Shown: positions 1 to 10,607 of the stretch, piece by piece | Numbering within the stretch: position 1 is the first letter of the stretch | Layout: each line of letters begins with the position of its first letter | Assembly: GCA_037893245.1 (NCBI GenBank) | Contig: JBAIAA010000750.1 | Coordinates: 310,001-374,000 of the forward strand | Length of the DNA stretch: 64,000 nt | Reading direction: 5' to 3' | From: Crossaster papposus | Taxonomy: Eukaryota > Echinodermata > Asteroidea > Velatida > Solasteridae | Translations under genes and position numbers: made by a program | Notes under the pieces: model-generated | Databases searched by the model: none | The model's input: only the letters and a program-made list of their open reading frames with translations | What the model was told of the DNA's origin: nothing

Positions 1-122
1 CTTTTACCAGGCAGTTTAATATCCACATCGGCCTCTAACCAAGACCACTTCCGTTTTTCTTTGACACCTTTATCCGACTCCCGTATGAAGTATTCTTCAT
101 TTCTATCCAAAAATCTCGGCAT
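1..122 (-). CDS. First coding exon of an unidentified gene, cut by the left edge
   Basis: Reading the minus strand, ATG at 122-120 is the first Met after in-frame TAG/TAA stops, and the frame stays open to base 1. The peptide starts MPRFLDRNEEYF, is rich in charged residues and contains KWSWLE at residues 25-30. A GTAAAAG at 7-1 looks like a splice donor, so coding in this exon probably ends at base 8 in phase 1. I do not recognise the family. The KWxWLE motif resembles the one in the exon at 43850-44012, which hints at a module found in hAT-transposon-derived proteins of marine invertebrates, but this is weak. The direction is the same as the large Cys-rich gene, whose last recognised exon ends at 1506, so this is most likely the next gene downstream. 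Confidence 0.45.
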   Translation of the reverse strand, partial: MPRFLDRNEEYFIRESDKGVKEKRKWSWLEADVDIKLPGK

Positions 123-1104
123 TTTGAAGTCGGATGCCTCCGATATTTCACGATAATTTTACTATAACTGTTTTTCTTTCACGTACACAAATAAGCGTTA
201 ACACGATGGCTGCTCAATCAGCAACAGCATTTCCAAACGCTGTATATTTGTAGGGGATCGTCACAATATCGCATGAGGTTTACTTTGCCGATACATGTAT
301 CACTGCAGTATCATACACATGGAGCGATCGCACCCAGAGAGGGTTTTTCTTAATTGCTCAATTGCGACACCCCCTAGTCTTTTTTCTAGTCGTTTTGAAT
401 GCTCCGCACTGTGTAGTTCGGATGGTGAATTGCATGAAGCCGGAACGTAGACGAAAAAAACGTTTAGAAAACGTCCACAGGACAGCTTTTTATTGCTATT
501 GTACATGTCATGCAGCGCTGCTGAGTGCTAAATCATCATTATGTACATGTACGTTAACCGCAGGCTGTGTGCTGATCGTTGCGTGAAATCGCGTGCGCAT
601 TTAAAAGTGCCGATCTCGGGGCATTGCAGCAATGATATTTCCACAATTTCTCTTTAAAAAAAAAATCACCCTAAACCAACTCTACCCCCCCCCCCCCCCC
701 CCCAATTTTAAACCGGATTCACATTGAACTCGGAGAGGACATATTTTGGCCTCCAAAAAGCGGGAAACCGCGGAACGGCGGGGAATTCTCATGCCTGATA
801 TTGGTTACTAAAAAGAGACAAGGCGGTTCTCGAACCATGATTTTCGCGATATCTCTATTTTACAACTTGACCTCAATGACCTTTTTCACTCAGCACGTGA
901 CCCCCACATGGCTGTTTCCATATTGCATCTATGACCCAAGTTTGATTGCAATTGGACTTCAAGTTTTCAAATGAGACAAGTTATACAATCATATATTAGG
1001 GCCGTTTGTTTTAGCCTTAACAATCCAGATAACGATCAGTATGATCCTGTGTAAGCGTGAATGTCAGACTCTATAAAATGTGGATATTAGATAAAATGTG
1101 CATG
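123..1104. other. Intergenic stretch, no gene seen
   Basis: No coding exon with usable splice sites is visible on either strand. It holds a 19-base C run (685-703) and a copy (about 810-970) of a dispersed repeat containing tgacctcaatgacc, related to sequence at 5960-6070 and 46.26-46.59 kb. The promoter of the gene starting at 122 should lie in the first few hundred bases, but I see no clear TATA box. Confidence 0.4.
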
Positions 1105-1155
1105 TTTAACCAATTCGCGCCGGATTATTTCAAGTTACCGAGACCACTGGCAGGA
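1105..1155 (+). repeat. Fragment of the TTAA foldback element family B
   Basis: The stretch beginning TTAACCAATTCGCGCCGG and continuing to about 1155 matches, with scattered changes, the terminus of the complete foldback element at 26723-27244 (TTAACTAGTTCGCGCCGG). Only the outer part of one arm is present. It directly abuts MITE copy 1. Confidence 0.6.
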
Positions 1156-1379
1156 TTACAAGAACAAGAACAAAAAGAACAACTGCCCAACGCCGGTTGA
1201 AAACGAACGCCATTTTCCTTGCTCTTTTCTCAGCATCCATGATTGTAGAACTTCAGACAGGTCGATTAAACTATACTATAAAAAAAACTATACTATTTAC
1301 TATAAAATACAACCAACTCCCCCAAATCCACCCATTCCTGATAATTCAAGCAGTTACCAATGGTGTATTATACCTTTAA
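1156..1379. mobile_element. MITE family A, copy 1 (one end only)
   Basis: It shares about 220 bp with the complete copies at 29778-30141 and 53127-53505, including the internal run CATCCATGATTGTA and the terminal AATGGTGTATTATACC followed by TTAA (1376-1379). The other half is lost or replaced by the foldback fragment to its left. Confidence 0.7.
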
Positions 1380-1505
1380 GTGTGGATAATGGGGAGAGTG
1401 ACCGGTCACATAGTACGAAAAATAGGAGAAAAATAGGAGCCAGATAGAAAAAGTAGAAAAAGTAGGAATACTAAAAATATTTCAACTGGATTAACAGGGG
1501 TGACA

Positions 1506-1689
1506 TTAGACAGACATGTTAGTCACGGTTACATTGTACAAGTTGGTCTGGTTACTGTATGTACCGGCTGGGAAGGTACTCCAATCTAGACCGGTGCCAT
1601 TGGTGCAGAAGTAACCAGCAGGGCAGTCAGTGATGCCTGGCTGTAGGTCTGGGTTCCCGACTGTTTCATTCTCTGGCAGGCAGTAGAAA
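1506..1689 (-). CDS. Cys-repeat gene, last recognised exon
   Basis: Acceptor CAACAG precedes TTTCTACTGC (GFYC with the split codon). It encodes CLPENETVGNPDLQ, DCPAGYFCTNGTG, PAGTYSNQTNLYN and reaches TAA at 1508-1506. Either the protein ends there with VTVTNMSV, or the exon ends earlier at a GTAACC or GTGACT donor and continues outside the window. A Cys expected in CPAGTY is Phe (FPAGTY). No AATAAA lies just downstream, so the gene end is uncertain. Confidence 0.6.
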
Positions 1690-2464
1690 CTGTTGTACGA
1701 CAATATCAGAAAAATGAAAGAAAAACAATTTAAATGATGATTTGGATAGAAACCAAAATTGAAAAAATAATGGAACAGTTCTTTGTCATACTTCTAAAAG
1801 GTCCTTCTTGAAAAATTAAAACAAAAAAAAAGTTAAATAAGAATCTAATAAGCAGAAATTGTTTTAGATTAAATGTCCACAAAACACGCAAAAGATTGTA
1901 AAACAGGACAAGTAAGGTTTGGTTGAGCATAGCAACAGCTCTGTTCTAATCATTTTTTTTTTTTGAAGATTTCCACACATACGAAACTATTGCATAAACA
2001 ACAAAATATCCAAATTTCGAGACTGTGAAATAGTTACGAGGACCTAATTTGATTACCGCGTTAATTAGACCAATAACGGACTTTAATCCAAACACTTAAA
2101 CTGCGCAAACACTATGCAAAATAGTGTAATTTAAGAGATTCCCGATTATCGCACCTAAAAAATGGAAATATGTAGAGGAGGACTTTAGGTTTTCCAAATT
2201 GCGCAAAATCTTAAAATTGACCACCCCTCCATATTTTGACTTTGGATGGCTATATCTGCGAATCACCTATATAATACAAACATTTCACTTTCCATGAGAA
2301 TGACAGCACACCAGGTGCCGCGATTTCACAGGATGTTTGAGACTGTTATTTACTTATAGTCAAGCAGGGGATTTCACAGTAATTTGGTTGTTTTATCGTT
2401 AATCAGCCAAATTGGCCACAACCTGAAAGCAATAATTGACAAAACAACAGATGATGACGCTCAC

Positions 2465-2600
2465 CCTCTGGGGCATATCTTGCATTCATACTGCGTGGTT
2501 CGGTCCGTGTAGTAACCGGCCAGGCAGGCCTTGGGATCCGGGGAGCCCGCTGGGCAGTGCAGTCCTATGGGACACTCGACGGGGTTGGGCCTGTCAGAAC
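2465..2600 (-). CDS. Cys-repeat gene, exon 12
   Basis: The exon is 136 bp, phase 1 to 2, open. It encodes GSDRPNPVECPIGLHC, PAGSPDPKACLAGYY, TDRTTQYECKICPRG. Here YYT replaces the usual YYC. Acceptor CAATAG, donor GTGAGCG. The phase 2 end fits the T that starts exon 13 (GFYC). Confidence 0.7.
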
Positions 2601-3330
2601 CTATTGTATCAATTGTAGAAATTTGTGGCATTACAGTTTAGTATTGAAGTGAAGATAATTGCAATGGATCACAACCAACAAATAACTGTACAAAAAAAAG
2701 TATCTGTATTCAGTGACGAGGAATCTGGTCCTGCACATGGTTTTCATTACTTCACATACTGCTTTTTTATGCATATTTGTGACCGGTTCTACAAAAAGGT
2801 GTATTAAGTCGCGCTGTGCACTATCATGTAATGGCCCGCTCAATGTTGAGAGGGTAAACATTTCATACAAAAGTGATTTGTTGTCATGAATGACATCTTC
2901 AATACCTACAGTTTCAGGTTTCATTCAAAGAAATGTTGATTTTGATGATTAAAGTGGGAACAAATACCATTTTGTGTACATCGTTCTGTTGTAGTACAAC
3001 AGAGCCGGCTATTTCAAAGCCCGTTTTCTAAGTTGTGTTATTTGAACTCCAAGGAAGTAATAAATATGTAAACACGTCATATTTTTAAAATAAAAGCGGC
3101 TATAGAGCTCTATTATATACCAAATGAAAGCTTACATTGTGGGTTTTTCAACCATGTATATAACCCAATTTTTGTTGCGACATAATACACTTTTTTTGTA
3201 GAGCTGGTCACATTTGTCCAAATCAATTTGTACAAGATAAGTTTGTAGCTTATGGTAGAATAATATGAACTATACATTTTTCACGGAATTTGTGTGCAGT
3301 TCAACTTTACATTAAGTGATTACACAGAAG
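2601..3330. other. Intron 11 of the Cys-repeat gene, right part, no feature seen
   Basis: AT-rich sequence between exon 12 and the mariner relic. No exon, RNA gene or clear repeat is visible. Confidence 0.4.
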
Positions 3331-3334
3331 GTTT

Positions 3335-4425
3335 GAAAAGGGCCACAATATCAACAGGGAATACTATGCAGATCTCCTGAATATCATAAAGATTTGAAGT
3401 GGGAAACTGACAAGAGGGGTGCTCTTCTGCCAGGACAATGCTCCAGCCCACATGACCACAGTGGCCATGGCTGCCAACCAGAAATGTGGATTTTAGAGAT
3501 GCCAACTTTTGAATTCTGTTGTCAGGGAGGATTTGTAAAGTACATTTTTAGGTCGTTTTATTTGCTTTTTACAATATTCTCCGTCATGTTGAACGTTGAA
3601 CAGAGTTGCTTGGTTGCTTTTTCATTTAGGCTCATTGGTAGTATTGCGCATGCGTACGTATGATAATTACGACAGCAACTGATCACATGAGAGAGATTAA
3701 CCAAAAGGGAAAAGAAGTCCGATTTTCACGTAAAGTCAAGTCGCGAAACTGTGTTTCCGCCGGTCTTGTGACTTGCGTGTACCACATGTAATGTACACAT
3801 GTACATGTACATTCATTGTAATCACTGTGCACCATGCATACGTTAATGGCTTACTACAGAAGTATATGCAGGCGCGTTGCAGCTAGCCGTGTACCGAGTG
3901 CTCCATCAGGCCGCACCGGCATGCTTGGTATGGTAACTGTGCATGCTGTAATGCATTGAACGGCAGCGCGTGCGCAGAAAGCAAACAAAATGCTGATACA
4001 AAAAAAAAAGGCGCATTAATATTGCAAATCCGGGAGGATATCTTATGTGCCCGTAAGGTCGGGAGTTTAGATGATTTTCCGGGAGCCTTCTGGTGAAATC
4101 GGGAGGGTTGGCATTTCTGTGATTTGAACTGGTCCAACACCCGCCCTATTCTCCTGATTTGGCACCCCTCTGACTACTACCTCTTCCCGAAGTAGAAAGA
4201 GCTTGGTGGTCACCACTTTGCCTCAGATGATGACGTAATTAATTCTGTGGATCTCCTTCTGAGGGCCTAAGACAATGCCTTCTACACTGAAGGTAATTAC
4301 ATGCTCCATGACTGATGGACTACGTGTGTTAATGTAAGAGGGGACTCTGTTGAAAAATAAATGTGTTTCATTTTCAAAAACTGACTCCTTCTGGCAACGA
4401 ACTTATCAACAATCCTCGTAGAATC
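3335..4425 (+). mobile_element. Mariner transposase relic, split by a younger insert
   Basis: Plus-strand translation of about 3339-3493 gives REYYADLL, a stop, then GKLTRGVLFCQDNAPAH, a typical mariner catalytic region with the second Asp (QDNAPAH). After the insert at 3494-4118 the protein resumes at FELVQHPPYSPDLAP, then LFPK, FASDDDVINSVD and VNVRGDSVEK. The two halves join at a CGF|ELV point once the insert is removed. Several stops and a frameshift are present, so it is dead. The right terminus is around 4400-4425. It lies inside an intron of the Cys-repeat gene. Confidence 0.75.
3494..4118. mobile_element. hAT-like non-autonomous element nested in the mariner relic
   Basis: About 625 bp bounded by the inverted termini TAGAGATGCCAAC and GTTGGCATTTCT. 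The flanks gtggattt (3486-3493) and gtgattt (4119-4125) look like an 8-bp target duplication with one base lost. Imperfect termini of the type CAGRGRTGCCAAC and an 8-bp duplication are typical of hAT elements. No transposase is encoded. Confidence 0.65.
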
Positions 4426-4696
4426 TACTTTAGGTACAGAACTACAAGAGAAATTAAAAGAAGAAAAGATACTTAGGAAAACTAAAGGTTGAAATTAACA
4501 TTCTTCTTAAAGTGCGGCAGATCATAGGTTGTGGGAAACAAGCACCAGGTAAGGAATTCCGAAGGGATGCAGCAAGACATCTTGTTCTAAGACAACTGAT
4601 GATCCATTCAAACCAACCGTAAACAGGAAGTACTCAGATTTGAGTCACGAGGTGTCTGGTCACACACACAATTCTTTTTGTTTTAATCCTGCTTAC

Positions 4697-4984
4697 CTTC
4701 AGGGCAGTAGTAGCCTTCCATGCACAGTCCTTCCTGCAAAGTCAGCCCGACCTGTCGGCAGTACCATCCGGCCGTGCAGTTCCGGCACTCCCAAACGTTG
4801 CTCAGTCCGGTGTCGTTGGAGTAGGTTCCACTGGGGCACCTCTCAGGCACCGACGTGCCGTTGCCGCAGTACCGGCCGGCTGGGCAGACGTGTTGCTGAC
4901 GGTAGTCCGAGCCATGCCCGCAGTAAAAGCCCGAGAGGCAGTAGCCGGCAGGGGCAAGGAGGGCATCTTCATCACAGTACTGGC
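4697..4984 (-). CDS. Cys-repeat gene, exon 11
   Basis: The exon is 288 bp, phase 1 to 1, open throughout. It reads GQYCDEDALLAPAGYCL, SGFYCGHGS, CPAGRYCGNGTS, CPSGTYSNDTGLSN, CRNCTAGWYC and MEGYYCPEG. Acceptor CTGAACAG, donor GTAAGCAGG. GC content is clearly higher than in the surrounding intron. Confidence 0.75.
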
Positions 4985-5554
4985 CTGTTCAGTGGATATC
5001 AAAGGAAATAATTATAAAGGAAATAATTATAAAGTGGTGCTGATAAGGCCAATAATTTATGTTTAGGTTTTCATTACCATCCGCGTCTTTTTTTTAATAA
5101 AAAAGTGTATTTTTAATACAAATTTCGCCCCCCCCGATGAAATTCCCACCTGACTCTGTTTTCTAATTCGATAACGCTAGTTTGCATGCAATCGTCAACT
5201 AGTTCCCACTGCTAGATAGACAACAAGAAATATATTGAATGAAGTGGGAGCTAGCGTGCACATGTTACATGCTCGAATGTTCAACGTAAAAAGTAACAAC
5301 GTAAAAAGGTTTCGGGCAATTAGCGTGTGTTGAAAACTATCAAAATATTAAGGATTCCTTTGATACTAATTCACAAAAATTGCTCTCCCATTTCTATAAG
5401 ATATCTTATGTCTGTAATTTCAGTTTTTGTAAATAAATCTAAAGGTTTTTGTCGCACTCCAGCAAATTAGTTTCTCTATCTCTAGGATTGCAGATACAAT
5501 GGCTATAATGGCTTCATACTATGGCAATTTTTGTATTTTCAAAAAAAAACTTAC

Positions 5555-5880
5555 CTGCCAGACACGGTTCACACTCCGTCATGTTTATCAGCACTTCCTC
5601 ATTACTAATCGTCCCCCGGGGACACGCCACGGGTTCCGTCGTGCCCCAGGGCAGTAGTAACCGGCCGTGCACATCCCGGCATCTGAACCTTGGTCAGGCG
5701 CGGCCCTCTCGGCCCTAATCCGACAGAAGTAGCCCGCCGAACAGCAGATGTTGGGGTAAGTCAGTCCAGGCTGGCCGCAGTGGCACTGCTCCCAGCTAGC
5801 CAGGCCCGTGGCGTTGTTGAAAGTACCAATAGGGCAGGGGTACTCAGTGGCGGCGTGGGTTCCGTTGGGGCAGTAGTGAC
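5555..5880 (-). pseudogene. Cys-repeat gene, exon 10, one-base deletion in a G run
   Basis: The exon is 326 bp. It starts GHYCPNGTHAATEYPCPIG and continues with FNNATGLASWEQCHCG, CCSAGYFC and CTAGYYCPG. After CCTGGGGCACG (C4 at 5644-5647 on the plus strand) the frame runs into a stop. Adding one G to the run restores TTEPVACPRGTISNEE and CEPCLAG up to donor GTAAG at 5554, and also restores the phase 1 end that exon 11 requires. This is a real mutation or a homopolymer error. Confidence 0.65.
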
Positions 5881-7300
5881 CTGGTTTAATAATTACATGG
5901 ATTAATAAAAACAGCAGTAATATAATATGACCAAAGTATTAATTCACATGTTCAGTCCACAAGAATGGTTCTCTTACCACGAGTCTCGCCTACTTTCACG
6001 ATTACCCTATTTTAAAACTTGACCTCAAATGACCATTTGCTTCAGTAAAAATGAGACAAGGACTCCTCACAGAGCCCGACGCAAACCCGACAAAACCCGT
6101 TTAGAGAAATTACCAACTTTTGGCACGTTAATTTACATCAATATTCATGAGCTTGGGGGGTTTTCATAACACATTTTCATACACATCGACAATATTCTTT
6201 TACAAATTCATTTTTTTAACCAAAAGTCACTTGAAAAATGCGACTGGTATCATAATTATTGCCATGCTGCACTGCGCCTCGCCGCTGTAAATACACCGGT
6301 TCATTTGTTGTGGGCGGTGAAAATAGTCTGGTTCCATGGCCTGACCATTTAATTGTGTACACCCAGACGTCGAAATTGTAGTCGCGAACGTTAACGATAA
6401 TACCCGACCGTCAATAAAACGTGTTCGGAAATCTTCAGACATTTTTGGAAACGACAGTTTGGCCAAGGAAAATGTTTCGTGCTAAGCAAATTGGTGTGCT
6501 TACATTTGTTATGAAATTGGGCCCAGGTAAAACAGAACACGAGAACAAAGCTAATAGACCACACGCGAAGTGTCAACTCACCACATTTCCAATGTTTTTT
6601 TTAAATCCATGAAAATGTGACCCAGGATATCAAAATCACTAATAAGCGGGAAATGACAATTCGCATAGTAACGAGCAAGGTACATAGTAACATTGGAAAT
6701 TCCATAGGCTTTCTAATGATACCCATCCCTAGTCTGTAACTCGTAACCAATAATTTCCGAGCTAAAGGCTTGTGATGGATGTCATTACAAAGCTTAATGA
6801 ATTTCCAATCTTATTATATTTATATCTCTGAAAGTCATTTTCCGACTGTTCTTGATTTTGATGTGCTGGGTCACAGGTATAATATCATTCACGTACTTTT
6901 ACTTTTACAAGTACAAGTACGCGTAGTACGTGTATATATAGAGTACAGACACAACGCGTATTTCTTTTTGCTTTGTTGAAGTCACAGTGCGCGCGTTGCA
7001 TATTTAATGAGCTAGTTTCATATCTATTGAATGTCACATGGATACACGTTAAAACACACCCGCGCGAGGATGAAAACAAACACTTTCACAATGTTTTTAT
7101 AAGCAGAAAAAGGGAAAATTCTTTACAAAATAAACGAAGCTATTGGACAAACCCAGCGGGCCTTTGGCTGTGAAAGTGTAAATAAAAGTGGAAAATGTAA
7201 ATGGCCGTGTAAGTAAAAAGTTCTTGAAAATCTACAGATGTAATATCTAACTTTGTCTCTTTTAAAACTTTATTTAAAAATGAAGAACAGACAGACAGCG
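5881..7300. other. Intron segment with no gene seen
   Basis: Start of the 13.9-kb intron. It contains a copy of the tgacctcaaatgacc repeat (about 5960-6070) and short acgtac-type simple sequence near 6890-6950. No coding exon is supported. Confidence 0.4.
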
Positions 7301-7305
7301 GTGTT

Positions 7306-7314
7306 TCTCTCTTG
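7306..7314 (-). promoter_or_regulatory. Histone downstream element
   Basis: CAAGAGAGA on the minus strand, 12 bases beyond the stem-loop. It is one base different from the sea-urchin CAAGAAAGA element that pairs with U7 snRNA. It lies beyond the usual cleavage point, which argues against a retrocopy. Confidence 0.8.
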
Positions 7315-7326
7315 TAATTATGTGGT

Positions 7327-7342
7327 GGCCCTGAAAAGAGCC
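7327..7342 (-). terminator. Histone mRNA 3' stem-loop
   Basis: The minus strand reads GGCTCTTTTCAGGGCC followed by ACCACA, a consensus replication-dependent histone stem-loop (six-base stem with one T-G pair, four-base loop), 33 bases after the H2A stop. It is the binding site of SLBP in animals. Confidence 0.95.
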
Positions 7343-7375
7343 TTTTGGTTGTGGAGGCCAAGTAATTTATTTGTA

Positions 7376-7753
7376 TTACTTTGATACTTTGGCGGTCTTT
7401 TTGGGCAGAAGTACTTGCTGGATGTTGGGAAGCACACCGCCTTGCACAATAGTAACTCCACTCATCAACTTGTTAAGCTCTTCGTCGTTGCGTATAGCAA
7501 GCTGCAGGTGTCGAGGGTTAATTCTCGTCTTCTTATTGTCTCGTGCTGCGTTACCGGCCAGCTCGAGGATATCCGCGGTCAGGTATTCCATCACGGCTGC
7601 CAGGTAGACCGGTGCACCGGCTCCAACCCGCTCAGCGTAGTTGCCGCTTCGCAAAAATCAATGAACACGACCCACGGGGAACTGCAGTCCCGCCCTTGAG
7701 GACCTGCTCCTGGCCTTGCTTCTTGCTTTTCCGCTCTTTCCTCATCCAGTCAT
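7376..7753 (-). pseudogene. H2A: Histone H2A gene copy with two nonsense codons
   Basis: The 126-codon minus-strand frame is complete from ATG (7753) to TAA (7376). It contains [58 protein letters not shown] and a [11 protein letters not shown] tail. Codon 4 (in MTG*GKSGKAR) and the codon after GRVH are both TGA where H2A has Arg. Each is one C-to-T step from CGA. There are no indels. [10 protein letters not shown] has Ser where Lys is usual, and M, V and Q replace common residues in the C-terminal half. The first 92-codon downstream Met frame is only a remnant. The 3' stem-loop, downstream element and promoter boxes are kept, so it is a DNA-level gene duplicate rather than a retrocopy. It sits in an intron of the Cys-repeat gene on the same strand. 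Confidence 0.9.
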
Positions 7754-7824
7754 CTTGAAGTAATTGGTGGCAGTAGATTGCGATCTGCAGTGAAAGTGCC
7801 GTACGAGGGGGGTGACGGCACTAG

Positions 7825-7846
7825 TTATAGCGTTCCGGTGGATTGG
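7825..7846 (-). promoter_or_regulatory. H2A proximal promoter: CCAAT and TATA-like boxes
   Basis: On the minus strand GGCCAATCC (CCAAT at 7846-7842) and CTATAACT (7830-7823) stand about 90 and 70 bases before the ATG, in the normal order. A second CCAAT in the opposite direction is at 7864-7868, but no divergent H2B frame follows it. Confidence 0.55.
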
Positions 7847-7899
7847 CCGAAGCACACCAAGTAGCCAATCACGCGCGACACACTGACTGTACGGTTGAG

Positions 7900-8640
7900 T
7901 GCACCGCATCCATTTTTTTGATGCGTGGAGACAGAGATACATTTTCAATCTAAGCGATGAAATCATAACAGCAAAAACCCAAAGCACCCAAAAACCTTAC
8001 CTGCTTTCTCAGACGATTTCTGTCATCCCGACGGAGTGTCCCTGTTGCCTACCGATTGACCTGCCTCCACGCTGGCCGCAGATCGGCCGTCATATACCGC
8101 ATTGAAAACTGTCACGGATTTGTCTGCACGGAGATATGACAAACACATATATTAAACATACATCAAACAAGAAACCACTACTTCTCGTAATGGAGACTGA
8201 ATGAACTGAAACCAGTGCGCGCACAGGTGCTGAATAACAAAAGGCTGTGCCGCCATTTGAAATTCTTACGTGACTTACTGAGGCTAAATTAACAATGACC
8301 ACCATTTGTCAATTTCGTTGTTGGCGGGCACGCGTATATTTGTTTTGGTCAAAGCGATATTTTGGTTTTAAAAATTTGATCGCTAAAGTTGGGCGGCGCA
8401 CTGTCAGCCCTGCTGTGGTATATATCATTGTAATTAAATGATGTACATAACTACTTTTGGTATCATTGGAAAGCTAACGAATCGCTCTTTACAAGAGTGT
8501 CAAACAATAGAACTCCAAATACTACAGAAATACTTTTCCCCGTCATGCCTTTTCAAGTCACATATTTGTTTTCAAAGGCGACGAGAACAGAATGTTAATG
8601 TTGATCTTCTTTTCTCCGTTCGGTTTGTTTTGCGCACACA
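7900..8640. other. Intron segment with no gene seen
   Basis: No H2B, H1 or other histone reading frame is present upstream of the H2A copy, so this is not a histone cluster. No other supported feature. Confidence 0.4.
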
Positions 8641-8654
8641 GCTTTGACTCAAGC

Positions 8655-8905
8655 CCGAAAAATTGAATTTTATAAAACAAAACTTGCGATCGCCAGACAG
8701 CGAGCGCGAAAAAAACAATAACAACATAAGAATAACTGCTCGACGCCGGTTGAAAACAAACGCTGTTTTTCAAGCTTTTCTCGGCATCCATGATAGTAAA
8801 ACTTTGGACAGGTCATTTAAATGATATTTACTATAAAATACAACGCCCCAAATCCACCCATTCATGATAATTCAAGCAATTACAAATGGTGTACCCAACC
8901 TTTAA
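8655..8905. mobile_element. MITE family A, copy 2 (left part missing)
   Basis: The sequence matches the MITE at 29778-30141 from the GCGATCGCC region through CATCCATGATAGTAAAACTT to the terminus AATGGTGTACCCAACC, followed by TTAA (8902-8905). The other terminus is absent. Confidence 0.65.
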
Positions 8906-9076
8906 ATAAAACGTGTACTTAATTTTCTCTGCATTACATATTTAAATCATTTTTTGTTACCTCAAATGCCAGTCGAAAACAATGTACCCAACCTTTAAAT
9001 AAAACGTGTACTTAATTTTCTCTGCATTACATATTTAAATCATTTTTTGTTACCTCAAATGCCAGTCGAAAACAAT
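8891..9076. repeat. Perfect 2 x 93-bp tandem duplication
   Basis: Bases 8891-8983 and 8984-9076 are identical, starting GTACCCAACCTTTAAATAAA. The duplication includes the last bases of MITE copy 2 and its TTAA, so it happened after that insertion. Confidence 0.9.
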
Positions 9077-9179
9077 GCAAAGAAGCACTTGACTGCATAC
9101 AAATTGGCAAGTAACAATTCACCTCCCGTCTTAGACGCATCTTTATTGAGCTGCACAAAATATAAACCTGTAGAGCAGA

Positions 9180-9290
9180 CAAAAGAAATTACAGTTTTAG
9201 AGGTGGGAGAAAAACCCCAGAGGAATATTCTGGGGAAAATCGACATATAAATCAGGTAGGGAATGAAAAACCTGCTTGCTGTGTGCCGGT
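9180..9290 (+). repeat. SINE-like repeat fragment, family S1
   Basis: ACAGTTTTAGAGGTGGGAG followed by aggaatattctgggg and atcaggtaggga matches the same segment at 24170-24260. The tRNA-like part is missing. Confidence 0.5.
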
Positions 9291-9785
9291 GGCTGACAGA
9301 TAATGCCAGTCTTACTTGTGACATGTTTACCGTCATCCATTTTGAATCACGAAAAAAATGTGCAGGGTATCTGTACACCCACCCTCCGATGCGAATTGAA
9401 ACCTTGATTAATGGAGTTAAAACTTGAAATAAGTCCAACATCCGCCACTAATACGTTTCGGAAACCTTTCGACGACTCTTTGCTGTTTAAATATCATGAC
9501 TATTTACTCTGTGCTAAAAAATACATATAAGTCATTGTATTGTACTAAAAATACACCTATTACAAGTTGTACTTTTGTGCTTTGTGAAATGATTCATAGG
9601 ACACGACACAGCTGCAACCTGAGATGCATTGAAGTTACGACGAGTTTCATGAAAATGGATTATTAAAGGCAAAAAATGTAAAGTATTTTTTTACCCTAAC
9701 GCCCTAGGCATTTATTTGGGTCACAGTACATAATACTACCCAGTTTTCCCCTGGTGCGGGTTGGCCGCTAGTACCTCGGTGACGA

Positions 9786-10356
9786 TTAAAAAAGTGTGTG
9801 CTTGTCAAGACCACCTCGGTGAACCACCGTCTACCAAACAGAGATGAGGACAAATCGTGCATCTTAGGGGGCGTCAAGTCGGCTTGGTTGTGGTACAAAA
9901 TGGGCGTTACCGGTTGGTGCTAAGGTTAGGGTTAGGGTTAGGATTATGATTACAGTTACGGTTAGGGTTAGGGGTTACGGTTAGGGTTAGGGGTTACGGT
10001 TAGAGTTAGGGGTTACGGTTAGAGTTAGGGGTTACGGTTAGAGTTAGGGGTTACGGTTAGGGTTAGGGGTTAGGGTTAGAGTTAGGGGTTACGGTTAGAG
10101 TTAGGGGTTACGGTTAGAGTTAAGGTTAGAGTGGAGTTAGGGTTAGGCTTAGGAAATGCTTTTGAGTGTGGCCTTTTACAACATAACATTGCAAAATATC
10201 CATTATGTCCATTTCACAATTAGCACCAACCAGTAACGCACCAATTGTACCACACCATGCCGACTTGACGCCCCCCAGGATGCACGATTTGCCCTCATCT
10301 CTGTTTGGTAGACGGTGGTTCACCGAGGTGGTCTCAACAAGCACACACCTTTTTAA
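9786..10356. mobile_element. Foldback element enclosing a telomere-like array
   Basis: Two arms of about 136 bp in inverted orientation (9786-9922 and 10221-10356), each including TTTGTCCTCATCTCTGTTTG-type sequence and GGTGAACCACCGTCTACC, surround a 230-bp array of TTAGGG-like repeats. The outer ends both show TTAA (9786-9789, 10353-10356), so a TTAA target duplication is possible. Arm identity is about 90% with a few indels. No coding capacity. Confidence 0.75.
9923..10152. repeat. Degenerate telomere-like array
   Basis: GGTTAGGGTTAGGG units degrade into a longer period of the form GGTTACGGTTAGAGTTAGG, repeated about nine times. TTAGGG is the usual metazoan telomere unit, but this array is internal, short and divergent, so it is not a chromosome end. 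Confidence 0.8.
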
Positions 10357-10607
10357 AAGAACTTGCAGAACTCCGAGTGCGACAACAAAATGCGAATGCA
10401 AAAAATAATTTGAAAAATTCTAAGAAATAACAATTCCAAGAACTTGCAAAAATCCGAGTGCAAAAAGAATGTTAAGAACGTGAATTCAAATTCGAAGAAT
10501 GTATAGAAGAATGTATCAAAGAATGTATTGACCAATGGGTCAAACATTGCGTCAAATACAGACCCTTATGCAGGATTTTTTTATGGGGGGTGCGAATTTG
10601 TACTGAT

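Noticed and set aside
7376..7654. H2A as an intact 92-residue protein starting at the internal Met
   Set aside because: Full-length H2A sequence continues upstream to a proper ATG and is interrupted by two stops. The shorter frame is a remnant, not a natural start.
7900..8640. Divergent H2B partner of the H2A copy
   Set aside because: A reversed CCAAT is present, but no H2B-like frame follows within 700 bp.
9923..10152. True telomere
   Set aside because: The array is 230 bp, degenerate, internal and enclosed by inverted arms.
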